DNA of 64,000 nt from Nocardia cyriacigeorgica (GTDB taxonomy: Bacteria > Actinomycetota > Actinomycetes > Mycobacteriales > Mycobacteriaceae), in NCBI RefSeq assembly GCF_010868145.1, contig NZ_JAAGUY010000021.1:1-64000 (forward strand), in the 5' to 3' direction. Within the stretch, counting starts at the first letter, position 1. Every line of letters begins with the position of its first letter. Shown in pieces: positions 1 to 8,595 of this stretch. The translations under genes and the position numbers were made by a program. Under the pieces are notes generated by a model. That model did no database searches. It saw only the letters and a program-made list of their open reading frames with translations, and was not told the origin of the DNA.

Positions 1-8
1 CCCGTTCC

Positions 9-329
9 CTATGGCCGCCCGCCCGGCCCACCACCGCCTCGCTCCGGCGGCGGAAACGGCGGGCGAGGACCAGGACCGGGCGGGGGCGGCGGAAAGGGAG
101 GGCGCTGGCCATATCCCGGCGGTGGGCCGTACCCGGGTGGCGGGCCGTAGCCCGGTGGTGGGCCGTACCCGGGTGGAGGAGCGTAGCCGGGCGGCGGCCC
201 CGGCGGCGGACGGTATCCGGGCGGCGGACCGTAGCCCGGCGCAGGTCCGTAGGGGTTCGGGTGGTGCCCGGGCGGGATCGGATGTCCACCGGGCGGGACC
301 TGCCCATACCCGTACGGTGGTTGAGTCAC
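9..329 (-). CDS. Pro/Gly/Tyr-rich low-complexity small protein
   Basis: A complete 106-residue frame, almost entirely Pro, Gly and Tyr, with a repeated PPPGYG-type unit through residues 30-75. There is no signal peptide, membrane segment or folded domain. Such sequences usually form the disordered cytoplasmic tail of actinobacterial membrane proteins, but here a stop codon follows at once, so it is either a free-standing disordered peptide or the remnant of a longer protein. It is divergent from the DUF2207 gene, 75 bases away. Function unknown; the repeats could also simply hold a frame open in GC-rich DNA. Confidence 0.5.
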   Translation of the reverse strand: MTQPPYGYGQVPPGGHPIPPGHHPNPYGPAPGYGPPPGYRPPPGPPPGYAPPPGYGPPPGYGPPPGYGPPPGYGQRPPFPPPPPGPGPRPPFPPPERGGGGPGGRP

Positions 330-404
330 TCCCCCGTACCCCCTCGTCTCACGTTCGCCGACAGCCGCTGACGCAGAATAGCAAGCTGTTTAGAGTAGGC
401 ACTC

Positions 405-2033
405 ATGCTGACTCTTCGGGGGGGCGCCGTCGGCGCGCTGCTTATCACCATCGTCGGAGTGCTCACGATGGGTTCGCCTGCGACCGCACCGCAAGCCCAT
501 GCGCAGGAGCCCGTCGCCGACGGCATCACCATCGTCGCCGATCTGAAATTGAGCCGCGAAGGCGTGCTCGAGGTCAAAGAGCAGATCACCGTGCCCGAGG
601 GCGACAAGTTCACGATGACGGTGCCGCTGCGGGTACCCGCGGGCGAGGGCGCCGAACGCGTCTTCGAGGTCACCGATATCGCCGCCGAGGGCGCGGGCAC
701 AGCGAAGGTCGAGGGCGACCTGTTCACTGTGCGCGCAGACCCCGGCCAGTCGAGCTTCAGCTACTCGGTGAACAACACCGTCAGTGAGCAGGAGGGCACC
801 CAGCTGTTCCACTGGGTCGGGGTGATGAACGCCGATATCGCCTCCATCACCGCGTCGCTGATCAGCCCGAGCTTCGAAATGGGCATCGTGGACTGCACAC
901 TCGGCCCGCCCAATGCCAGTAAGCCGTGCGCCGACGTGCACATCGAGCCCGACGGCGTGCTCTACCTGGAGCAGACCGATCTCAGCAAGGGCGATGCCAT
1001 CGACCTGACCATGCAGATCCCGCCGGGCACGGTGCCCGCGAACGCCGAGATCCGCGAGACCGGTTCGACCGCCTTCGACATCACCGCGCCCGTCCTCGCC
1101 GCATTCGGTGTGCTGCTGCTGGCTCTTGCCGCGTTGGCGGCGTATGTGTTCCACGCTCGCCGTCAACAGGCCGACGCGGGGACCGCAACCATCGACCCGG
1201 TGCTGCGCGAAGACGGCAAAGCACAGTTCACCTCCCCCGACGGAATCTTGCCCGGTGAGGCGGGCGTCCTGCTCGACGAGAGCGCCGACCCGACCGATAT
1301 CGCCGCCACCGTCGTCGATCTCGCGGTGCGCCGCTACCTGTGGATCGCGCCGATCAGCGATTCGGATTGGCGCATCACCCGGGTGAATCCGGCCGACGAT
1401 CAGTTGCGCCCGTACGAGCGCGCCGTCTACGAGGCGCTGCTGCCCGGCGGTACCGAAGCCGTCACCGTCGGCGAACTGCGCGCCCCCGGACGGGTGCAGG
1501 CAGACCCGGTGCGCGAGGCGATGCTGGCCGACGCGATCGAGCGCGGAGCCTTCATCGACACGGCCCGCCGCAAGCTGCCGATCTGGTTGGGGATCGGTCT
1601 GCTGGTGGTCGGTGTCGGTGCGACGATCGGCCTCGCGCTCACCTCCGGCCATGCCCTCGTCGGTGTCGCCATCGCCCTCGCCGGTGTGGCGGCCCTGCTG
1701 CTGCCGCGTTTCCTGCCGACCCGTACCGCGCACGGCCGCGCCCTCACGGGCCAGGTGCGCGCTCTGCAACGCGGTCTCGACGCCCTGCGCCGCGATTCGA
1801 TCCCACCCGCCGACCAGGAACTGGTCTTCTCCCGCGCTCTCCCCTTCACCATCATCACCGGCCGCGCCGACAACTGGATCCGCACCTTCCGCGACCTGAA
1901 CCCCAGCGCCGACCGCCAACCCGGCCTCTACTGGTTCGGCAGCTTCGAACGCGACCGCAACCTGCACCGCTTCGCAGGCCACTTCCCATTCTTCATCACG
2001 GCGGTGGAAGGTTTGTTCCCCGCCGGAAACTAA
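405..2033 (+). CDS. DUF2207-type membrane protein
   Basis: A 542-residue membrane protein. Residues 1-33 form a signal peptide ending at an AHAQ cleavage-like site, followed by an extracellular beta-rich region to about residue 220. A membrane helix lies near 227-248, a cytoplasmic segment follows, and two further helices lie at about 394-440 before a cytoplasmic tail. This order matches the DUF2207 family, whose biochemical role is not established. The ATG is the first that gives a proper signal peptide. It is followed by a strong hairpin, so it is probably transcribed alone. Confidence 0.8.
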   Translation: MLTLRGGAVGALLITIVGVLTMGSPATAPQAHAQEPVADGITIVADLKLSREGVLEVKEQITVPEGDKFTMTVPLRVPAGEGAERVFEVTDIAAEGAGTAKVEGDLFTVRADPGQSSFSYSVNNTVSEQEGTQLFHWVGVMNADIASITASLISPSFEMGIVDCTLGPPNASKPCADVHIEPDGVLYLEQTDLSKGDAIDLTMQIPPGTVPANAEIRETGSTAFDITAPVLAAFGVLLLALAALAAYVFHARRQQADAGTATIDPVLREDGKAQFTSPDGILPGEAGVLLDESADPTDIAATVVDLAVRRYLWIAPISDSDWRITRVNPADDQLRPYERAVYEALLPGGTEAVTVGELRAPGRVQADPVREAMLADAIERGAFIDTARRKLPIWLGIGLLVVGVGATIGLALTSGHALVGVAIALAGVAALLLPRFLPTRTAHGRALTGQVRALQRGLDALRRDSIPPADQELVFSRALPFTIITGRADNWIRTFRDLNPSADRQPGLYWFGSFERDRNLHRFAGHFPFFITAVEGLFPAGN

Positions 2034-2047
2034 CGGCAGGACTTCCC

Positions 2048-2079
2048 GGAGCCCGGCAGCCGATTCGCTGCCGGGCTCC
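2048..2079. terminator. Hairpin terminator after the DUF2207 gene
   Basis: A perfect 13-bp stem (GGAGCCCGGCAGC paired with GCTGCCGGGCTCC) closes a 6-base loop 15 bases after the stop codon. There is no U tract, which is common for actinobacterial terminators. Confidence 0.7.
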
Positions 2080-2422
2080 GCTGCGTTTCCAGCATGGCCG
2101 AAACCGGCGGCCGCACTGCGCCGGTGACAGCGACCGCGGCGGGGGCTTGCGCGTCCACCCCAACCCAGACCGCATCGCCTCCATTCGATGCTTGACCTGC
2201 AAGTATTCGAGTAGCTATGGCGCCAAAGGGGTTTCACGACAATTCGGGGTTCTCGGGGACTACTCACACCACCCAGGGCGCAAACAGCCAACAGCACCGG
2301 CCGGATCGGAGGCGTGGCCTGCCGGAATCCGTTCGATTCCAGGCAAAAGCCCAGTACCGGACCCGTTCCGGCTACAGAAACGTCCCGCGCGCGGGACACG
2401 AGAGCCAAGGGGATTCGAAGAT
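2080..2422. other. Intergenic region without a recognisable gene
   Basis: No frame here has recognisable protein similarity; long frames crossing it are extensions or antisense shadows of neighbours. It lies just before a region of broken genes and is probably decayed sequence plus the promoter of the HTH remnant. Confidence 0.4.
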
Positions 2423-2827
2423 ATGAGGGAGACCAGTAGCACCTTGCCCCGCCGCGAACTCGGGCGGCAGTTGCGAGAAGCGCGGGAGGGTATGGGGATG
2501 AGCCTCGAACAGGCAGCGGATCTGGTAGTTCTGGAATTCGGCAAGGATCGGCGCGGTAAACCGACCGAGCCCACGACAGTCTTCACCGAGTACTACACAG
2601 GCGAGTTCTACTCGGAAAAGGTCCGTACGATCGAGCGGTATCGGCAGGCGTTTGCGGCGCTCCAACTCGTTGCGCTGAGTGAGATCGACAGCAACTGCGT
2701 CATCGAATTCGAGCCGGCGAGCCAGGTCGTACGCGGTGCGCGCAGGCGTGGTGCAGAAGAATCCGTCAACTCGGCACAACTCGTCGTCAGGTATGCGCAT
2801 CCTGTACACCCGCAGGTCCGCAGGTGA
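2423..2827 (+). pseudogene. Truncated helix-turn-helix protein fused to foreign sequence
   Basis: The frame starts with MRETSSTLPRRELGRQLREA and continues into GMGMSLEQAADLV, which resembles the first helices of actinobacterial XRE-type regulators. These proteins usually run to about 280 residues; this frame has 134. From about residue 85 (near base 2675) it reads antisense across a neighbouring DUF559-type gene, so the last third is not native. Residues 35-84 match no family I know. The structure suggests a deletion that joined two convergent genes. It may be expressed as a short HTH peptide, but I treat it as a remnant. Confidence 0.5.
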
Positions 2828-3100
2828 CCGAGCCGTATATGGGAACGCGGTCTCAGGCTGCCGGTCATCAAGCCAACGCGTTCCGTGCAATGCCGCGGCC
2901 GAAACCCCGACAAGTATCCCGCGCCCTTTCCCCCACAAGCCGGCGGCGACAGCCCGCCCTCGCGCATCGAGTGAGAGCCCAGGCGGCACATACACATCCG
3001 GGTACACCCGCACATACTTCCGCTCCAGCTGCCACCGACTAACCCGCCCATCTCGCACCGCGACAGACCCCGCAAACGGCAGCGCCTCGCACACCCCCAT
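2681..3100 (-). pseudogene. Truncated AbiEi/DUF559-type protein
   Basis: Residues 1-140 from the ATG at 3100 resemble the N-terminal half of a common actinobacterial family: a winged-helix-like region (GRVSRWQLERKYVRVYPDVY), then SAAALHGTRW and TTPARTAYDLARR. Members normally continue to about 280-300 residues with a DUF559 nuclease-like domain. Here similarity stops near base 2681 and the remaining frame runs antisense through the HTH remnant. The nuclease-like half is gone. In related proteins the N-terminal half resembles AbiEi antitoxins; whether that applies to this copy is unknown. Confidence 0.55.
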
Positions 3101-3197
3101 CGCTCGATCCTCCCACCCCTCACGGCGTCATGTCGACGAGGGAGACGTAAGGCTTGCGACACGCCGGGGCCACCGGTCTCATGTCTCCCTCATCGTC

Positions 3198-4478
3198 CTA
3201 CGTGAGGGTGGTGCGGCGGATGGTTGGTAACGGGTCGGTGTAGAGGGGGGTTAGGGAGGTTGCTACGGCGGCGAATTCTTGGACTTTGGGGGCGAAGCCG
3301 GTGATGCGAATGTCGGTGGGGGGCAGCACCGTTGCTTGGTTGAAGGCTCGGGAGACGTGGGCTAGGGCGGGGCGGTAGGTGGTGAAGGCTTGGCCGCCCA
3401 GGACTACTCGGTCGGGGTTGAGGAGGTCACGGACCAGGGCGACGGTGTGGCCCAGGATCGTGGCGCGTTCGGCTAGGAGGTCGCGGGCGGAGTGGGAGCC
3501 GTCGGCGGCGACGCGGTAGAGGTCGGTGATGGTGGTGCCGCCGGTGCCGTTGTGGGCGGGGATGATTCCGCGGCCGACGGCGCGGGCGTGCAGGGCACGG
3601 TCGCCGACGGTCACCTCGAAGCAACCCTTACGGCCGCAACCGCATTCGACGTCCGAGCCGGTCGGTAGGTGCGCGATCGAGCCGGGGCCGTTGCTCGGGG
3701 TGTGCACTCGACCGTCCAAAGTGACGGCTACGCCGGCGGTTTCGCGGACGTAGAAATAGAGGCTGCTGCCTTTGGCGAGCCCCGACCAGACGTCGGCGGC
3801 TTCGCGTTCGACAGTGGGCAGCAACAGTTCCGATGCGGCCATCGCCTCGACATGCGGCGCCACCGACACCGGAAGCTCTAGGACTTCGGCCAGCACCGCC
3901 CCGAGCGGCGCGCCACGCCAGCCGAGCTTGGGGTGGTCGACCACACCGGTCTGCGAATCGACGCGGCCGCCGATCGCGACCCCGGCCCACAACGGTTTAC
4001 GCCGATGCCAGCGCTGCAGGAACGCGCGGGCGCTGCGGGCGACGGTGGTGACGGCGAATTCCTGACCGGTCTGCGGAGTGGCAATGGCGAGACCACCGAG
4101 GATGCGGCCGCGTAGATCGGCGGCGACGATCTTGGTGGCAGCGGCACCGATGTGCACGCTGATCGTCAGATACGCGTCGTGGTCGATTTCGAACGGCACC
4201 CGTGGCCTGCCGACCGCGCCGGATGCGGTCAGATCGGGACGCTCCCGCAGTACCCCGGCGTTCAACAGGGCCGAGACCTGACGGTTGACCGTCGCGATAC
4301 TCAAACCTGTTGCGCGAGCGGCGTTGTCACGAGATACCGGACCGCCGGTCGCGGCCCGCAGGACGGCGGCCGCTGGGTTGTCGGAGATCCGTAGTTCCGG
4401 TGCGACGACGACCGGGCGCGTACTGCGGACACGGGGGGTGGGCCGAGAAACGGTACGTTCCAGGGTAGGAAGGGACAT
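3198..4478 (-). CDS. ROK-family transcriptional regulator
   Basis: A 426-residue ROK repressor. Residues about 35-85 form a winged helix-turn-helix (SRDNAARATGLSIATVNRQV), followed by an actin-like ROK fold. The zinc motif CGCGRKGCFE is intact near residues 278-287. In this family the fold senses a sugar or sugar phosphate, but some actinobacterial members have lost catalysis and are only regulators. No sugar-uptake or amino-sugar genes are adjacent, so the target is not evident. It resembles the ROK regulators of mycobacteria in length and domain order. The ATG at 4478 starts with MSLPTLERTVSRP, a plausible disordered N-terminus. Confidence 0.85.
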   Translation of the reverse strand: MSLPTLERTVSRPTPRVRSTRPVVVAPELRISDNPAAAVLRAATGGPVSRDNAARATGLSIATVNRQVSALLNAGVLRERPDLTASGAVGRPRVPFEIDHDAYLTISVHIGAAATKIVAADLRGRILGGLAIATPQTGQEFAVTTVARSARAFLQRWHRRKPLWAGVAIGGRVDSQTGVVDHPKLGWRGAPLGAVLAEVLELPVSVAPHVEAMAASELLLPTVEREAADVWSGLAKGSSLYFYVRETAGVAVTLDGRVHTPSNGPGSIAHLPTGSDVECGCGRKGCFEVTVGDRALHARAVGRGIIPAHNGTGGTTITDLYRVAADGSHSARDLLAERATILGHTVALVRDLLNPDRVVLGGQAFTTYRPALAHVSRAFNQATVLPPTDIRITGFAPKVQEFAAVATSLTPLYTDPLPTIRRTTLT

Positions 4479-4796
4479 CTGTGATTCCTTGCTGAAGTCC
4501 CGGCGAACGGGACGTGCCTACACGTGTGGTGTGGCGGCAGCGCGCGAGCGGGAGAACCCGGAGAACTCGCTCAGCCGCGGCAGCAGGGACAACACAGTTC
4601 CCGCGTGAGCGGGAGCCGCAGACCGAGTCCAGCGGTCACGTAAGTGACTCGCTGAGCGGTGATGCGGCTGGTGAACATGCGATCGAAGGTAACACCGATT
4701 CGCGCGACGCACCAAGCCCCTGCACGCCTATGTGTGTCCGAACACAACTGTTTCCGCAGGTAATAGCGTTGCCTGACATCTCATGGATGCGGGCGC
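4479..4796. other. Intergenic region upstream of the ROK gene
   Basis: About 320 bases with no supportable gene. A short inverted repeat (GTCCCG / CGGGAC, 4497-4513) lies 18 bases upstream of the ROK start codon and could be an operator or part of the leader. Nothing else was recognised. Confidence 0.4.
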
Positions 4797-4829
4797 GCAA
4801 AAGCCCCGCCCGGCGCATCGCCGGGCGGG
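4797..4829 (-). terminator. Intrinsic terminator of the secreted-protein gene
   Basis: A perfect 11-bp stem (CCCGCCCGGCG / CGCCGGGCGGG, 4805-4829) with a 3-base loop. Read on the minus strand it is followed by GCTTTTG, giving a Rho-independent terminator just after the stop codon at 4843. Confidence 0.8.
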
Positions 4830-4842
4830 ACGTGGTTGACCC

Positions 4843-5550
4843 TTATTTCGCGGGCGCCGGGAACGGCTGGTTGATCGTCGAGAAGTACTGGATCGCCGCG
4901 CCGATGGCGACGGGAGCGGTCACCAGCAACTGACCGGCGACCGTGCCGAGGGCGCCGACGGCAAGGACGCCACCGAGGCAGCCGATAGCGGCAGCCGGAA
5001 TGAACGGACCGAACAGCCCGACGATGGTGGCCGAGGCGACCGTGGCGCCTGCGATTCCGCCGAGCACGCAGCCCGCCGCCGCGCCGCCGAGACCGCCGAC
5101 CAGCGTGCCGACCGATGCGCCGAGGGCGACGGTGGTGGTCAGCCTGGTCCACGCGTCCTTTTCGCGATCGTATTCGGATTTGAACGGCGCCTTGTTCTCG
5201 AACGGCAGCGCAACGGGTTGGTAGACCGCGTGTGCGAGATCGAATTTCGGCGTCAGCGTCGCAGTCCGCCCGGATATCTCGGCGGCGATCGGAAATTCGA
5301 ATTCATCCACCCGGAAATTCAACGGAGTTCCGGCGAGCACCGTCCCATCCGGGCCCTTGACCTTGAATGTATCGCCCTCCACCGCCAGCGATCCGGCATC
5401 GGTGGTGATGATCGACTGCGTGTCGCTCGATTCCGCAGTGAAATTCACCGCGCCCGGTTCCTTTTCCGTTGCCGCACCCGCTGTTCCGGCAGCCATACCG
5501 GTCGCAACCGTCACCAACGCCGCGATAACGGCTAGCTTGTTCATCTTCAT
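4843..5550 (-). CDS. Secreted glycine-rich protein, paralogue of the gene at 14850
   Basis: A 235-residue exported protein. The ATG at 5550 (MKMNKLAVIAALV) is preferred over an upstream TTG because GAGGGA lies about ten bases before it. The signal peptide ends near TAGAA. A beta-rich region follows (about 30-130), then a glycine/alanine-rich hydrophobic stretch (about 145-215) containing GGIAGATVASATIVG, FGPFIPAAAIGCLGG and a terminal QYFSTINQPF. The protein at 14850-15560 has the same architecture, with long near-identical runs in the hydrophobic half. I know of no function; the hydrophobic half could insert into the membrane or the mycolate layer. It is monocistronic with its own terminator. 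Confidence 0.85.
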   Translation of the reverse strand: MKMNKLAVIAALVTVATGMAAGTAGAATEKEPGAVNFTAESSDTQSIITTDAGSLAVEGDTFKVKGPDGTVLAGTPLNFRVDEFEFPIAAEISGRTATLTPKFDLAHAVYQPVALPFENKAPFKSEYDREKDAWTRLTTTVALGASVGTLVGGLGGAAAGCVLGGIAGATVASATIVGLFGPFIPAAAIGCLGGVLAVGALGTVAGQLLVTAPVAIGAAIQYFSTINQPFPAPAK

Positions 5551-5737
5551 GAAACGCAATCCCTCATCTCAAAGAAACCTTCGAGGAAGAGCATCGACTG
5601 AATTGCGTCCGGCGCCGAGGTTAAAACCCGGCGAGATTTCAATGGGCTACGTCCCAGCGAAGCCATCGCGCTTCGAGATCGGCCGGCAATCTCCGTCGGA
5701 CCAAGGAATCGCGGATTGCCTCGGACTCGAGCCGCCC

Positions 5738-6298
5738 CTACACCGGCGCGTACGACGAGTAGGTGACTCCGCTGCGGAAACCCTTGGTGTCCAGCAGTTT
5801 CAACTTCGGCACCTGGTAACTATCCGGAAATAGCCTGCGCCCACCACCCTGCACCACCGGGTAGACGAAGAGGCGATACTCGTCCACCAGATCGGCGGCG
5901 ATCAGCGCGTGACAGAGCTTGATACTCCCGGTCACCACGATCTCGTCGCCGGGCTGCTCTTTCAACGCCCGCACTTCTGTCACCGGATCGCCGGACAGAA
6001 CCGTCGAGTTCTGCCATTGCGGGTCGGTCACGGTAGAGGAGACCACATACTTCTGGATCCGATTCAACGAGGCCGTGATCCCGGTGGGATCGTCGGCCTG
6101 CTTCGGCCAGTAGCTGCGGAAGTCCTCGAACGTCTGCCGCCCGAGCAGCAGCGCCCCGGCCTTCCCGTTCTGCTTATGGGTTTCCTCCAGCAGGTCGGAA
6201 TTGTCGGCTTCACCCGACTCCTGCGGATCGAACCAGTCGCCGAGCATTTCGATGGATCCGTCCACCGTGATGTTCTCTGTGACTACCAACGGCCGCAC
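5738..6298 (-). CDS. Dihydrofolate reductase-like (RibD C-terminal fold) protein
   Basis: A 186-residue protein with the RibD C-terminal / DHFR-like fold: VVTENITVDGSIEML at the start, LLGRQTFEDFRSYW near residues 70-85, an NADPH-binding-like segment (VVTGSIKLCHALI) and GGRRLFPD near the C-terminus. The GTG at 6298 is preferred because GAGGAGG lies five bases upstream; longer frames add arginine-rich sequence. Family members reduce diverse substrates using NADPH, and most stand-alone actinobacterial members are uncharacterised. No riboflavin or folate genes are adjacent. Confidence 0.82.
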   Translation of the reverse strand: MRPLVVTENITVDGSIEMLGDWFDPQESGEADNSDLLEETHKQNGKAGALLLGRQTFEDFRSYWPKQADDPTGITASLNRIQKYVVSSTVTDPQWQNSTVLSGDPVTEVRALKEQPGDEIVVTGSIKLCHALIAADLVDEYRLFVYPVVQGGGRRLFPDSYQVPKLKLLDTKGFRSGVTYSSYAPV

Positions 6299-6414
6299 GC
6301 CAGCCTCCTCGGTCTCGTCCCTGTGCCTATATAGACGATCCCGAGGCCGCCGATTCATCGCCGTGCGGCAGCCGAGCAACGGCATTCCGCCGCCGGGTGC
6401 CGCACGGCGGACGA

Positions 6415-6810
6415 TCAGTTGACGACGCAGGCGCTACCGAGATTGATGCCGTTACCCACCTGAACGGTGGTGCTGACGACCTCGTCGGTGCCTACGTGGA
6501 TCTCGGCGGTGATGACGTGCTCACCGGGAGTCGACGGCGTCCACATCTGGGTGACGGTGTCGCCGGCCACCTTCTTCGGGCCGCCGTTGCCGCGGATCTC
6601 CCAGCCGTTGTCCCGGAACATCGTCCGATGTGCGATCGAGGCGTCGACGATGGCCTTGATCTCGTAGGAACAGGTGGTGCCATAGCCATTGGCGAGGCCC
6701 TGCGACACGGTGACGCTGTGGACGACGGCGGCCGAGGCCTGCGGCGCGGTCAGGGCCGTGCCCGCGGCGACAGCGAGGACGACGGGACCGAGTGCACGCA
6801 CGATTCGCAT
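6415..6810 (-). CDS. Small secreted protein of unknown function
   Basis: A 131-residue protein with a clear Sec signal peptide (MRIVRALGPVVLAVAAGTAL, cleaved near APQASA). The mature part, about 105 residues, contains exactly two cysteines (TTCSYE and the terminal SACVVN) that could form one disulfide, and reads as a compact beta-sandwich. No enzyme motif is visible and I do not recognise the family. Confidence 0.7.
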   Translation of the reverse strand: MRIVRALGPVVLAVAAGTALTAPQASAAVVHSVTVSQGLANGYGTTCSYEIKAIVDASIAHRTMFRDNGWEIRGNGGPKKVAGDTVTQMWTPSTPGEHVITAEIHVGTDEVVSTTVQVGNGINLGSACVVN

Positions 6811-6932
6811 AATGGTGGATCAACTCCTGGTGCTTGATGTGACGAGGGGTCGAGCAGCAGCGGCCCGAAACGGCCGCAGACACCGATCATTCGGCTCGCG
6901 AGCGTCCCCGGCAAGGCACAGGAAGTATGGTC

Positions 6933-7505
6933 TCAGCCCTTCTTGGCGGCCGCCTTCATCTGCTTCTTGAAGGCGCGAACCTCCAGTAGCGACTCCGCGT
7001 CGACGATATCGGCGGCCGAACGGCGTGAGCCCGGCTCGGCGTAGGCGCCTGCCGCGTCCTCCCAGCCCTTCGGGCGGATATCGAGCTGCTTACCGAGCAG
7101 GGCGAGGAAGATGCGGGCCTTCTGGTCGCCGTAACCGGGCAGGTCCTTGAGCCGGCGCAGCACCTCTTTGCCGTCCGGGTCGCCCTCGGTCCAGATGGCC
7201 TCGACGTCGCCGTTGTAATGCTCGATGACATAGCGGGCCAGATCCTGGGTGCGCCGGGCCATCGACCGGCCGTAGCGGTGGATGGCGGGCGGGGTCGCGC
7301 ACAGTTCCTCGAACTCGGCGGTATCGGCCTCGGCGATCCGGTGGATATCGAGTCCGCCCATGCGGTCGGCGATCTTCTTAGGACCGCGGAACGCATGCTC
7401 GAGCGGATACTGCTGATCGAGCAACATGCCGATGACCAGGGCCAGCGAGCTCTCCGACAGCAGCTCGTCCGCCTCCGGTTCCTGCGCGAGAGTCAACTTG
7501 CCCAT
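6933..7505 (-). CDS. HhH-GPD family base-excision repair protein
   Basis: A 190-residue protein of the HhH-GPD superfamily. It carries a helix-hairpin-helix element (LKDLPGYGDQKARIFLALL, near residues 119-137) and an N-terminal helical region (SLALVIGMLLDQQYPLEHAF). These small actinobacterial members lack the iron-sulfur cluster of Nth/MutY, and no cysteine cluster is visible here. The expected role is recognition or removal of a damaged base, but the specificity is unknown and the catalytic Asp is not assigned. It is divergent from the methyltransferase gene. Confidence 0.85.
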   Translation of the reverse strand: MGKLTLAQEPEADELLSESSLALVIGMLLDQQYPLEHAFRGPKKIADRMGGLDIHRIAEADTAEFEELCATPPAIHRYGRSMARRTQDLARYVIEHYNGDVEAIWTEGDPDGKEVLRRLKDLPGYGDQKARIFLALLGKQLDIRPKGWEDAAGAYAEPGSRRSAADIVDAESLLEVRAFKKQMKAAAKKG

Positions 7506-7673
7506 GATGCGCTCCTCCTACCCGTCCGGACGTCTCCCGATCATCCCACCCCGCCCGCGTCCCGTGCACGAGCGCGGCTGCACCGGGCAGGATGAATGGC
7601 CTGTGTTGATCCGCAGTGATTACAGTCACAGACCTGCGTCGCGGGCACAGGCACGCCCACGTAGGCTCGGCGC

Positions 7674-8531
7674 ATGCCCCAAACGGCGATACCCACATCC
7701 GCAACACCCACGATGGATGGACCCATGAACAGCTTCGGGCTACGTCCCGACCGCTTCGACTCCGCGGGCCAGGAACAATTGATCGATGTGCGCGACCTCC
7801 AGGCCGCGCTGCCCGGACTGGCGCGGTTGCGCGACTGGGCACATGACGCCCTCGCACTGCGTCCCGGTGAGACCGCCGTCGATATCGGCTCCGGCACCGG
7901 CTCGGAGGTCATCACCTTCGCCGAGGCCGTCGGGCCCGACGGGACCGCGCTCGGCGTCGAACCCGATCCACATCTGCTGTCAGCGGCCGAGCGCAACGCC
8001 GCGCAGACCGGTTCGCGGGCGAAGTTCCATTCCGGCGATGCCTACGGCATCCCGTTCGGCGCCGACACTTTCGACGCGGTGCTCTGCGAGCGCGTCTTCC
8101 AGCACCTCACCGCACCCGATCGCGCTGCTCGAGAGATCGCGCGCGTGGTGCGACCGGGCGGACGGGTCGTGGTGGTGGATTCGGATTGGGGAACCGCGAT
8201 CGTGCACCCCGGCGATCGTCGTGTGGTCCGCGAGGTCGTCGACACACTCATCTCCGCGACCACCAACCCGTTCTCCGGACGCCGTCTGCCCGGCCAGCTG
8301 ACCAACGCCGGCCTGGTCATCGACGATATCGGCTCGCACGCACTGGTCCAGGAGCGCCCGGCAGGTGCCGGTGCGCTGGTCTCGCGCGTCTCGGCGATGG
8401 CCGTGGCACGCGGGTCGATCACCGAGGCCGAACGCGAGCAGCTGCTTGCCGACCTCGCCGCGGGTGCCGCCAGCGGCGATATCCACCTGTCGGTGACGAT
8501 GTTCGCGGTCCTCGCCCACAAACCGGCGTAG
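7674..8531 (+). CDS. SAM-dependent class I methyltransferase
   Basis: A 285-residue Rossmann methyltransferase. Motif I is VDIGSGTGSE near residue 67, followed by an acidic strand end (GVEPDPH), FDAVLCERVFQHL and a post-motif RPGGRVVVVDSDWG, the arrangement of the ubiE/Methyltransf_11 group. The acceptor is unknown. The first ATG (7674) has no strong ribosome site; ATGs at 7713 or 7725 (MNSFGLRPDRF) are plausible alternatives. Confidence 0.82.
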   Translation: MPQTAIPTSATPTMDGPMNSFGLRPDRFDSAGQEQLIDVRDLQAALPGLARLRDWAHDALALRPGETAVDIGSGTGSEVITFAEAVGPDGTALGVEPDPHLLSAAERNAAQTGSRAKFHSGDAYGIPFGADTFDAVLCERVFQHLTAPDRAAREIARVVRPGGRVVVVDSDWGTAIVHPGDRRVVREVVDTLISATTNPFSGRRLPGQLTNAGLVIDDIGSHALVQERPAGAGALVSRVSAMAVARGSITEAEREQLLADLAAGAASGDIHLSVTMFAVLAHKPA

Positions 8532-8595
8532 GCGACGTCACGACAGCGGCCCCGGCAGAACAGGAAGTTCCGCCGGGGCCGCTGATTCGTATCTA

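Noticed and set aside
390..2408. A 672-residue frame on the minus strand
   Set aside because: Antisense to the DUF2207 gene with no family similarity and highly biased composition.
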